Positions 23,201-30,491 of a stretch of 30,491 nt of DNA are shown piece by piece. Each line of letters begins with the position of its first letter. The stretch's first letter is position 1. Made by a program: the position numbers and the translations under genes. The stretch is from Aureococcus anophagefferens. Taxonomy: Eukaryota > Sar > Pelagophyceae > Pelagomonadales > Pelagomonadaceae. The notes under the pieces are model-generated. The model was not told where the DNA came from. It was given only the letters and a program-made list of their open reading frames with translations, and did not search any database. The stretch spans positions 1,493,265 through 1,523,755 of the forward strand of contig NW_008705570.1 in NCBI RefSeq assembly GCF_000186865.1. Reading direction: 5' to 3'.

Positions 23201-25205
23201 TTTCGGGTGGGAAACCAATGAGAAATCGTCACCGTTATGTTTGGTAGGCGACTACTGGTACTCGGCGCGCGGCTCCGCGTGGAGCGCCGACGCCGCCTGC
23301 AAGCGCTGCGCGGCGGGCTTCGTCTGCGAGGACTTTGGACAGACGTTGGACGCCGTCGTCACCAAGGGCGGCCGCTACCGCGCGTCGCCCCGGGCCGAGA
23401 AGACCTACGAGTGCCCCGGCGCGCGGCGCGCGTGCCCCCGGGGCAACGCGACGGGCGCCGCGTCGTGCGCGTCGGGCTACGCGGGCGCGCGCTGCGGGTC
23501 CTGCGACCGCGACCACTACCGGGCGATGACGCGCGACGGCGGCATGACCTGCGAGAAGTGCCGCTCGGGGAACAACGGCGTCATCGTCGCGGTCTACGCG
23601 GTCGTCGCGGTCCTGGCGCTCGGCGCGCTCGTGGCCGTCGTCTTCTCCACGACGGGCTCGTCCCTGTTCCTCGCCGTCGCGGACACGGCGGGCGGCGCGG
23701 CGGAAGAAGTCGTCGGCTGGGCGTCCAACGCCGCGCTGCAGAAGCGCGACTCGAAGCGGTTCGCGCTCGACGACGCGGCGACGACGTCGTCGCTGAGCGT
23801 TTATGTGACCAAGGTCAAGGTCGTGCTGAACTTCGTGCAGATCGTCTCCGCGGTGCCCATGGTCTTCGGCCCCGCGCTCGAGCTGCCGGGGTCCTTCGCG
23901 GCGCTCGTGCGGCTCACGGGCCTCGTGTCCGGCATCGACGTCGCGTCGCTGCTGCCGACGCGGTGCCTCTTCTCGGGCCAATCCATCGCGACCTTCTACG
24001 CCGAGAGCCTCGCGACGACGCTGCTCGTGCCCATCGTCTTCGCTTTGATCGTCAACGCGCTCTTCTGGGGGCACCGCGTCGTCGGACGGCAGACGCCGAA
24101 GGAGGTCGTCGAGCGGCGGCGCATCGTCACCCAGGTCTGCCTGCTCTTCATCCACCTGACGCTGCCCATCTGCGCCTACGCGGCCGTGTCCGCGCTCGTG
24201 TCCGAGGAGATCGACTACGGCGACGGCGAGACGCGGCGCTTCCTGCGCGTCGAGCCGGCCGTCGCGACGGCGTCGTCCCAGTACAGGAGCGTCACCCGCG
24301 TCTGGGCCATCCTGGGCATCTTCATCTATCCGCTCGGCGTGCCCGCGCTCTACTACACGCTGCTCAAGCGGTTCGAACGGGTGCTCCACCCGACGCACGC
24401 GGTCGCGGCGGACGTCGCGGGCGCGACGAAGCGGCGCACGGAGCACGCGATGCTGAGCCTCGACTACCAGCTCCGGCTCGTGCAGCGGCGGAATAAGTCG
24501 CTCGAGCACGACGCGGCGAACATCGTCCAGTCCTTCCAGTTCCTCTGGATCGACTACGAGCCGCGGTGGTACCTCTGGGAGATCTTCGAGGTGCTGCGGC
24601 GCCTCTTCTTCACGACGCTGCTGGCGATCATCGCGCCGGACTCGAAGCTCCAGGCCTTCCTCGCGCTCGCCGTGTCCGTGCTCTTCACGGCGGGCTACAT
24701 CCACGCGCAGCCCTTCATGGAGGACGACGACGACCTCCTCGCGGAGGTGAGCGGCTGGTCCGTGACGATACTGTTGTTCACGACGGTCATGCTCCGCAAC
24801 GGCGTCCTCCTCGGCTGGATCGCCGTGGTCCTCCTCTTCGCGGCGGCGCTCCTGCCCATCGCGGCGTTCTTCTACGTCATCCACCGGGTCTTCAACGGCA
24901 AGTACGACGAGGCCATCGACGACGCCGAGGCGGCGTGCGTCGACGGGCGCCGCGGCATCTCGGGCAGCGCGGGCGGCGAGGCGTACCGCCCGTTCCCGCG
25001 CCAGGCGCCGGCGGAGGACGCCGGCGCCGACGACGGGACCTACAGCGACGTGGAGCTCCTCGACGGCCACGGGCCCGACGAGCCCAACAAGGACTGCTCC
25101 TCGGCCCCGACGGAGCTCCTCGAGATGATCACCTGCTCGGCGAACCTCGAGGAGAAGCGGGGCGGCGAGCCCGAGGAGGGCTGCGACGTGGGCCGCTCCT
25201 CGTAA
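20192..25205 (+). CDS. Giant beta-helix, Cys-rich, multi-pass membrane protein (spliced)
   Basis: Exons 20192-23159 and 23248-25205 encode about 1,641 residues. A signal peptide (MGSPLFALVLGAAIAQAAA) precedes about 850 residues of repeats with GGVF or GGVY turns and NNSA-type Asn ladders, the pattern of chlamydial polymorphic-membrane-protein and pectate-lyase-like right-handed beta-helices. A Cys-rich module follows (about 965-1095), with CVPGEFL, ECILCGVGD, CKRCAAGFVC and CGSCDRDHY, like GCC2/GCC3 or TNFR-type modules. Next come about seven hydrophobic helices (about 1098-1565), including VKVVLNFVQIVSAVPMVFG, a motif common in protist proteins of this layout. The acidic C-terminus is probably cytosolic. 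A surface adhesin or receptor role is inference. The intron falls within the Cys-rich module. Confidence 0.82.
23160..23247 (+). mobile_element. Introner 2 in the beta-helix gene (8-bp duplication plus 80-bp element)
   Basis: The core (23168-23247) shares CAGCGTCCTGTGGC, TTTCGAGAGATTT, GGGAAA, GAGAAATCGT and TTGGTAG with the element at 18036-18110, in the same order; it is 5 bp longer, mostly from an insertion after the first block. Flanks are GCGACTCC (23160-23167) and GCGACTAC (23248-23255), 7 of 8 identical. Removing 23160-23247 as a GC-AG phase-1 intron joins CILCGV to GDYWYSARG. The single mismatch lies in or beside the intronic copy, where drift is free. Without splicing the frame ends shortly after the element. 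Confidence 0.85.
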
Positions 25206-25304
25206 GTTCATGCTGCCGCCTTGAACGTCAATGAAGGCCTTGCGACCGTTGCGCTGCAATAATTGCAATGGGCAGCCTTCAAACGTCGTGAACACCAAGC
25301 GGCC

Positions 25305-26993
25305 ATGGGCATGGGCGGCGCGCGCGTGCGGCCCGAGGACTTTGAGGACATCGAGAACAAAGGCGCGGACACGCCGTTCTGCAACATCGGCGGCTGCGCG
25401 TTGGGCACCCAGGGCCTCTTCGCGCTGCGGACCAAGGACCCCAAGTCGGACATCTGCGGCTGCTTCCCAAGATGTTTCTGCTACCTGCTGTCCTGCGTGG
25501 CGAACGTCTTCCTCGCGCCGTTCATGCTCGTCATCAACTGGTTCCGCATCTACGTGTTCCCGTGCATGTTCGCGACGCTCCACCTGCTCCTCGCCAAGTT
25601 TTGCTGCGACGTGCTGGGCTGCGGCGCCTGCTTCCCCAAGTACCGCGACCCCTGGTTCCCGGCGACGGACGCGTCGGTGGGCTACAACCTGCTGCAGGGG
25701 CGCACGAAGCCCTGCTGCGACTTCTTTCTGTGCTGCTGCGCGAAGGTGCTCTGCGTCTGCCACAACCCCTGCGGCGACACGACCGTGCCCTGGAAGCGCG
25801 CGCCGGACATCGTGCCCAAGGGTCGCGGCGTCGGCCGCGCGAAGCTCTTCGACAAGATTGAAGCGGATGATGTGAAGCAGGGCGGTCTGGGCGACTGCTG
25901 GCTCCTGTCGGCGATCGCGTCGTGCGCGGAGGCGCACCCGGAGATCATCCGGCGCCTCTTCATCACCCAGTTCGTCGAGCCCTGCGGCGTGTATCGGATC
26001 CGCTTGTACGACGTGCGCAAGGAGAAGTGGGTGGTCATCGTCATCGACGACCGCATCCCGATGGACGACGCGAACGCCCGACCTCGCTTCACGAAGCCCA
26101 ACGGCAACGAGCTCTGGGTCATGCTCCTCGAGAAGGCCTTCGCGAAGATGTGGGGGTCCTACGGCTACCTCAAGGGCAACGACGGCTGCCTGGCGCTCCA
26201 GTCCTTCACGGGCAACCACGGCGTCGACATGTTCCCCAAACAGTACGTCGCCGCGACGTCGCTCTCCGCCTTCTTCGACGTCGTCCACGGCGCCCTCGCC
26301 CACGGCTACCTGCCCGCCGTCAAGCCGCCGTCGCTCTTGGTCGGCGCGGGCTGCCGGCGGGCGAAGCTCGGCCTCGTGAGCGGCCACGCGTACTCCGTCC
26401 TCGACGCGGCGTCGCTCGTCTCCGGCGCGAAGCTCCTGCAGCTGCGCAACCCCTGGGGCGACGGCGAGTGGATGGGCCCCTACAGCGACCACGACGCGTC
26501 GACGGCCCGCTGGATGGAGACCGCGGGCATGTCGCTCCTCGGGCGGAAGATCGCCAAGGAGGACGGCAAGTTCTGGATGCCCGTCAAAGACTTCGCGGAG
26601 TGCTTCGGCGACTGCTACTTCGTCGGCACGAACCGCTACGTCGCGAACACGACCATGGACTTCCACGAGGAGTTCGGGGCCTGCGGCCCCTGCCGGGGCT
26701 GCGTCGGCGGCACCGTCGACTACTGGTGCTGCCTCCAGGGCCCGCGGCTCACGTGCGCGCCCGAGCGCCGCGGCACGTTGACCATGATGCGCGACGCGGG
26801 GCTCCAGCTCGACAAGGCGGGCTGGAGCGTGTCCCGCTACCACGAGGCCGGGGGCTTCGCCGGCGGCACCTGGAACCGCGTCGGCTGGGCCGACAACATC
26901 CTCGCGCCCCGGAAGGACGACGACGACGGCGACGAGGGCGGGTCGCCGCCCGCGCCGGACGAGGACGCCGTCATCGAGCTGGCGCCCCCCTAA
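25305..26993 (+). CDS. Calpain-type cysteine protease with Cys-rich membrane anchor
   Basis: Encodes 562 residues from the first in-frame ATG (a second is at 25311). The calpain catalytic domain is clear: QGGLGDCWLLSAIA (Cys about 198, with the oxyanion Gln at 192), GHAYSVLDA (His about 361) and LRNPWGDGEWMGPYSD (Asn about 382), so the triad is intact. Before it lies a Cys-rich hydrophobic region: CFCYLLSCVANVFLAPFMLV and a second helix ending LLLAKFCCDVLGCGACF (about 55-110), then CCDFFLCCCAKVLCVC (about 140-155). These could form a membrane hairpin with palmitoylated Cys. No EF-hand or clear C2 domain is seen; the C-terminus is acidic. Calcium-dependent limited proteolysis at a membrane is inference. 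It lies 99 bp after the beta-helix gene, and its stop abuts the next gene's stop. Confidence 0.88.
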   Translation: MGMGGARVRPEDFEDIENKGADTPFCNIGGCALGTQGLFALRTKDPKSDICGCFPRCFCYLLSCVANVFLAPFMLVINWFRIYVFPCMFATLHLLLAKFCCDVLGCGACFPKYRDPWFPATDASVGYNLLQGRTKPCCDFFLCCCAKVLCVCHNPCGDTTVPWKRAPDIVPKGRGVGRAKLFDKIEADDVKQGGLGDCWLLSAIASCAEAHPEIIRRLFITQFVEPCGVYRIRLYDVRKEKWVVIVIDDRIPMDDANARPRFTKPNGNELWVMLLEKAFAKMWGSYGYLKGNDGCLALQSFTGNHGVDMFPKQYVAATSLSAFFDVVHGALAHGYLPAVKPPSLLVGAGCRRAKLGLVSGHAYSVLDAASLVSGAKLLQLRNPWGDGEWMGPYSDHDASTARWMETAGMSLLGRKIAKEDGKFWMPVKDFAECFGDCYFVGTNRYVANTTMDFHEEFGACGPCRGCVGGTVDYWCCLQGPRLTCAPERRGTLTMMRDAGLQLDKAGWSVSRYHEAGGFAGGTWNRVGWADNILAPRKDDDDGDEGGSPPAPDEDAVIELAPP

Positions 26994-29900
26994 TCAGATA
27001 GGTTCGGTCATGTGCGCGCCTTCGTCGGGGAGGTACGTGGGCCCCTTGACCTCGACGGCGGGCGCGTCCGCGTCCGCGGCGTCGGCAACACGGCGCCTGT
27101 GCGCGACCGCGGCGACGCCCGCGACGACGGCGACGATGATGGCGACGACGATGGCGACGACGACGATCGACGACGAGGCCGTCGCCGCGTCGCCGCAGCA
27201 GGTCGACGCCACGGCGGCCGGCGCGGCCGACGGCGCCGCGGACAGGCCGCCGCGCGTCGGGGCCCGCGTCGGCGCGGCCGTCGTCCGGGGGGTCGGCGCG
27301 GGGCTCGGCCGCGGCGACGGCCGCGGCGACGGCGACGCGGAGGGCGCGCGCGTCGGCGCGGGCGACGGCGCGGGCGACGGCGCGGCGGTCGGCGGCGCCG
27401 TCGGCGCCGGTGTCGACGACACCTCGAACTCGGCCTCGTCGGCGGTCTCGCGCGAGCAGGCGGACACCGTGAGGAGGTACGTGCCCACGGCGGCGCCCCC
27501 GGGGATGGTGCCGACCGCGCGGCCGTCGTTGGTCGTCTCGAAGCTCCCGAGCGCGCGCGAGTCCTCGCGGCGCGCCGTCGAGACCCGTACCCGGTCGCAC
27601 GGCGGCCCTCGATAGGACCAGTCGACGGCGCAGGGCACCTCGGCGACGCAGACGCCGAGGACGCCGACGGACTCGATGCGCAGGAAGGGCGCCGTCGGCG
27701 CCGACGTGGGGCCGGGCGACGGCGCGGCCGTCGTCGGCGCCGGCGACGTCGGCGCGGCCGTCGTCGGGCGCCGCGTCGGCGCGGCCGACGGCGGCGCGGA
27801 GCAGCCGCAGCTCTCGCGGCAGGCCTCGTGCGCGAGGCGCTCGTCGGCGCCGACGACGAGGCACCGCGCCGACGGGAAGCCGCCGACCCACGCGCAGTTC
27901 TTCCACGGCTGCGACGTTTTGTGCCACGCGGCGTCGTCGCGGCAGGCGGACGACGGCGGAGACGTCGGGGCCGTCGACGTCGGGGCGGGCGCCGGCGCCG
28001 CGGACGGCGCGGGCGACGGCGCGGCCGTCGACGGCGCGGCCGTCGACGGCGCCGCGGAGGGCGCGGGCGCGGGCGCCGCGGAGGGCGACGGCGCGGGCGC
28101 GGCCGACGGGCGGGCCGTCGACGGCGCCGGGGACGCCGTCGGCGCCGGCGTCGGCGCGGCGCGGATGCCGGCGTCCGAGGCGCAGAACGTGTAGGGCCCC
28201 GCGCCGTGAAACGTCGCCGCGTCGCCCGCGCTCGGCACGGAGACGCGGAAAAACAGGTCGTCGCTCGGCGCGTCGCCGAAGTCCACCGCGAGGGTCGCGC
28301 AGAGCTCCTCCTCGCGGCAGTAGAAGCGGACGAGGTCCGCGCCGTCGCCGCCGAAGGTCTGGAGCACGGCGCCGCCCGTGCCCTGGCCCTGGTATAACGA
28401 CGCGACGACGCCCGTCCACGCGGCCTCGTCGGGGCCGAGGTCGACGCGGTAGAGCGTCTCCCGGCCGACGCAGGCGGGCGTCGGCGCGGACGACGGCGCG
28501 GCCGACGTCGGCGGCGACGACGGCGCGTACGACGGCGTCGCGGACGAGGGCTCGGGGCTGGGCGGGGTCGACGGCCGGTAGGACGGGCTCGCCGACGACG
28601 GCTCGGCGCTGGGCGGGAGCGACGGCTCCCCGGACGGGAAGGGGCTCGGCGCGTAGGACGGGCTCGCCGACGAGGGCCGCGGGGTTGGTGTTGTCGTGGG
28701 CTGCGGCGTCGGCGTCGGCGTCGCGAGGGGCCGCGGCGTCGGCCGCGGCGTCGGGCGGCGCGTCGGCCGTGGCGCGGGGACGACCGTCGGGCTCGACGAC
28801 GGCGGCAGCCAGAACAGGACGACGTCCGTCGGAGAGAGCGTGGGGAGCGGCGCCGGAAGCGACGTCGGCGCGGCGGTCGGCTCCGGCGTCGGCGCGCGCG
28901 TCGTAGGTCCGAGCGTGGGCGCGAGCGTCGGGCTCGGAGAGGGATGGGCGGTCGTCGGGCGCGGCGTCGGGTTTGGAGATGGGCTCGCGGTCGTCGGGCG
29001 CGGCGTCGGGTTCGGAGAGGGACTCGCGGTCGTCGGGCGCGGCGTCGGGTCTGGAGAGGGGCCGGCGGACGGCGCCGCGGTCGGGGCGGGCGTCGCGAGG
29101 TCGCTCTCGTACCACTGACTGCGATAATAAAAGCCAGAGAGGACGTCGACGTCGCCGTCTTCGTCGACGTCGATCGCGAAGACGGACATGGCGCCGTCCG
29201 CCAGCGTCGTGATGACGCGCTCCGCGAACGACTCGGACCCGTCGTTCTCGTGCCAGGCGACCGCGTCCCCAAAGTAGGACGCCGACAGCGCGTCGACGTC
29301 GCCGTCGCCGTCGACGTCGATCGCGAAGACGGACGTCGCACCGTCCGCGAGCGTCGTCATGATGCGCTCGGCGAACGACTCGGCCCCGTCGTTTTCGTAC
29401 CACGCGACGGCGCGGATATTACGTCCGCCGACGGACGCGGACATTACGTCGACGTCGCCGTCGTCGTCGACGTCGATCGCGAAGACGCTGGCGGCCTGGT
29501 CCGCCAGAGTGGAGATGGTCACGATCGAAAACGTCTGCGAACCCTTGACGTCCTGGGTCTGATACCACGCGACCGTGTCGTCGAGCGAGGACGTCGACAG
29601 GACGTCGGCGGAGCCGTCGCCGTCGACGTCGATCGAAAAGACGGCGTTGGCGCCCTCCGCGTTTCCCGTGATGTAGCGAAAGAGCGTGATATCCGAGCCG
29701 TCGTTCTTGCACGCGGCGACGGTGTCGTCGCCGCTCGATGCGTAGAGGACGTCGACGTCGCCGTCGCCGTCGAGGTCGATGGGGTAGGCGGACATGGCAC
29801 CGTCCGCCAGCGTCGTGACGACGTGCTCGACGAACGATTCGAGCCCGTCGTTCTCGTACCACGCGACCGTGTCGTCTGTGAAGGACGCCGAGAGGACGTC

Positions 29901-30068
29901 GACGTCGCCGTCGCCGTCGACGTCGATCGCGTGCACGGACCACGCACCGCCCGAGGAGTACGTGAGGTCGTGCCCGGCGAAGGACTCGGACCCGTCGTTC
30001 TCGTACCACGCGATGGTGTCCTGGAGATAGGACGCCGAGAGGACGTCGACGTCGCCGTCGCCGTCCAC
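26994..30068 (-). CDS. VCBS/FG-GAP-repeat, Pro/Thr-rich type I membrane protein (5' end unresolved)
   Basis: About 1,024 residues are visible, and the frame stays open upstream to about 30242 without an ATG, so a first exon is missing. Seven tandem repeats of about 49 residues come first, each with IDVDGDGDVDVLSAS (a Ca-binding Asp ladder) and WYENDG, as in FG-GAP/VCBS beta-propellers. Next is a long Pro/Thr/Ser linker (PTPRPTTASPSPN units), probably O-glycosylated; a Cys-containing beta domain starting CVGRETLYRVDLG (about 531); another PAPS linker; a six-Cys ShK-like module starting CRDDAAWHKTSQPWKNC (about 705-755); and an Ig-like domain (about 795-880). A helix of Val/Ala/Ile (about 965-990) is followed by a short tail. 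An adhesive cell-surface role is inference. No signal peptide is seen, which again points to a missing exon. Confidence 0.75.
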   Translation of the reverse strand: MDGDGDVDVLSASYLQDTIAWYENDGSESFAGHDLTYSSGGAWSVHAIDVDGDGDVDVLSASFTDDTVAWYENDGLESFVEHVVTTLADGAMSAYPIDLDGDGDVDVLYASSGDDTVAACKNDGSDITLFRYITGNAEGANAVFSIDVDGDGSADVLSTSSLDDTVAWYQTQDVKGSQTFSIVTISTLADQAASVFAIDVDDDGDVDVMSASVGGRNIRAVAWYENDGAESFAERIMTTLADGATSVFAIDVDGDGDVDALSASYFGDAVAWHENDGSESFAERVITTLADGAMSVFAIDVDEDGDVDVLSGFYYRSQWYESDLATPAPTAAPSAGPSPDPTPRPTTASPSPNPTPRPTTASPSPNPTPRPTTAHPSPSPTLAPTLGPTTRAPTPEPTAAPTSLPAPLPTLSPTDVVLFWLPPSSSPTVVPAPRPTRRPTPRPTPRPLATPTPTPQPTTTPTPRPSSASPSYAPSPFPSGEPSLPPSAEPSSASPSYRPSTPPSPEPSSATPSYAPSSPPTSAAPSSAPTPACVGRETLYRVDLGPDEAAWTGVVASLYQGQGTGGAVLQTFGGDGADLVRFYCREEELCATLAVDFGDAPSDDLFFRVSVPSAGDAATFHGAGPYTFCASDAGIRAAPTPAPTASPAPSTARPSAAPAPSPSAAPAPAPSAAPSTAAPSTAAPSPAPSAAPAPAPTSTAPTSPPSSACRDDAAWHKTSQPWKNCAWVGGFPSARCLVVGADERLAHEACRESCGCSAPPSAAPTRRPTTAAPTSPAPTTAAPSPGPTSAPTAPFLRIESVGVLGVCVAEVPCAVDWSYRGPPCDRVRVSTARREDSRALGSFETTNDGRAVGTIPGGAAVGTYLLTVSACSRETADEAEFEVSSTPAPTAPPTAAPSPAPSPAPTRAPSASPSPRPSPRPSPAPTPRTTAAPTRAPTRGGLSAAPSAAPAAVASTCCGDAATASSSIVVVAIVVAIIVAVVAGVAAVAHRRRVADAADADAPAVEVKGPTYLPDEGAHMTEPI

Positions 30069-30090
30069 GTCGATGGCGAAGACACCGCCC
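29120..30090 (-). repeat. Tandem coding repeats, about 147-bp period
   Basis: The DNA encoding the Asp-ladder repeats is itself repetitive: a block like GAGGACGTCGACGTCGCCGTC recurs near 29140, 29290, 29450, 29600, 29747, 29893 and 30040. The close spacing of similar units would allow unequal crossover and changes in repeat number. Confidence 0.8.
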
Positions 30091-30170
30091 GACCCGACCG
30101 CGTCGTCGATGTCGCGCGCGGCGAAGTTGACCGCGGTCGCGAGGTCGAATGTTGTATATAAGACGAAGAG

Positions 30171-30319
30171 CGGCGCATAGCCCTGCTTGATGTCGAGAAG
30201 CCCGGGCTGCCCATCATGAGCCAGTGCTTGTGTCGTGCTAGGCTAGGAGAGGTTAACACGGCGCATAGCCCTGCTTGATGTCGAGAAGCCCGGCTCTGCC
30301 CGGGCTTGCCCATCATGAG
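30171..30319. repeat. Direct repeat, 88-bp offset, upstream of the surface-protein gene
   Basis: The segment CGGCGCATAGCCCTGCTTGA through CATCATGAG occurs at 30171-30220 and again at 30259-30319. The second copy holds an 11-bp insertion that repeats local sequence (CCCGG). A 38-bp spacer containing GGTTAACAC separates them. It may be a duplicated promoter or part of a missed first exon; no protein reading is consistent in both copies. Confidence 0.7.
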
Positions 30320-30491
30320 CGTGTGCTCGTACCGTTCAACATGTCAAAGGTGCTGCGAGAGCATGGTTATGGTTCTCGACGTGCATGAGTGCTCCAAAAC
30401 CGTGAACGCGCTGGTTGTTATCTCGCGCGACAAAATAAACGACTGGTAGCAAGCAGTGCGACAAGCGTACGACTGGTGCGAGCGGGCACGA
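30320..30491. other. No supported gene
   Basis: The end of the window is less GC-rich than the genes. An AATAAA at 30434-30439 on the plus strand could be a poly(A) signal, but no plus-strand gene ending here is visible apart from a 36-codon frame that starts in the repeat and that I do not support. Confidence 0.4.

Noticed and set aside
23160..23255. Beta-helix and Cys/membrane halves as two separate genes
   Set aside because: Removal of the element joins them in frame inside a Cys-rich module, and the second half lacks an ATG or signal peptide of its own.
23235..26843. A 1,202-codon minus-strand open frame
   Set aside because: It lies opposite the membrane half of the beta-helix protein and the calpain. 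Its Arg/Val/Glu-rich translation has no motif; it is a by-product of G/C third bases.
26971..29403. An 810-codon minus-strand frame and long plus-strand frames over the surface-protein gene
   Set aside because: These are shifted readings of the repetitive Pro/Thr and Asp-ladder DNA; only the 26994-30068 frame gives domains and a membrane helix.
30278..30388. 36-codon plus-strand ORF starting in the repeat
   Set aside because: Too short, no homology I recognise, and its start lies in a duplicated segment.

Overview
This window is nuclear DNA from a very GC-rich, gene-dense eukaryotic microbe, most likely a photosynthetic stramenopile close to the pelagophyte Aureococcus. The evidence is eukaryotic gene content (a DEAD-box rRNA helicase, the axonemal dynein assembly factor DNAAF11, calpain, RING proteins, flavin monooxygenase), almost intron-free genes with G/C-ending codons, a probable bipartite plastid leader on an RNase HII, and two short introns that belong to one repeated family. 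The organism call is inference; no ribosomal marker is present.

Layout. 1-438: possible 3' exon of an upstream gene. 439-1419 (-): PRMT-like methyltransferase. 1566-2969 (+): secretory glycosyltransferase-like protein. 3091-3759 (-): zinc-binding RING/LIM-like protein. 4312-5877 (+): Dbp3/Dbp2-type DEAD-box helicase. 5874-6833 (-): thioredoxin-like [2Fe-2S] candidate with a signal peptide. 6981-9419 (+): HTTM-type membrane protein. 9429-10129 (-): four-helix membrane protein with one small intron. 10321-11064 and 11301-12488 (+): tandem paralogs, each with a Lys/Ala-rich linker and an unknown C-terminal domain. 12513-13934 (-): DNAAF11/LRRC6. 14402-14875 (+): decayed coding sequence; 14916-15578 (+): unknown protein. 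15651-17039 (-): flavin monooxygenase. 17139-18322 (+): RNase HII, spliced. 18340-18909 (-): membrane RING-H2 ligase. 19074-19970 (-): 3-hydroxyisobutyrate dehydrogenase. 20192-25205 (+): giant beta-helix/Cys-rich/multi-pass membrane protein, spliced. 25305-26993 (+): calpain with a Cys-rich membrane anchor. 26994-about 30068 (-): VCBS/FG-GAP-repeat, Pro/Thr-rich type I surface protein whose 5' end is unresolved.

Genes alternate strands almost perfectly, so most share a divergent promoter on one side and a tail-to-tail junction on the other. Several convergent stop codons overlap or abut (5874-5877, 26993/26994).

The main discovery is a pair of related elements, at 18036-18110 in the RNase HII gene and 23168-23247 in the beta-helix gene. 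They share end sequences and internal blocks, each is flanked by an 8-bp duplication (perfect in one, 7 of 8 in the other), and each interrupts an otherwise continuous reading frame. Removing one duplication copy plus the element as a GC-AG intron restores both proteins exactly in phase 1. This is the signature of introners, transposon-like elements that create introns. A second in-frame GT donor lies 12 nt downstream in both.
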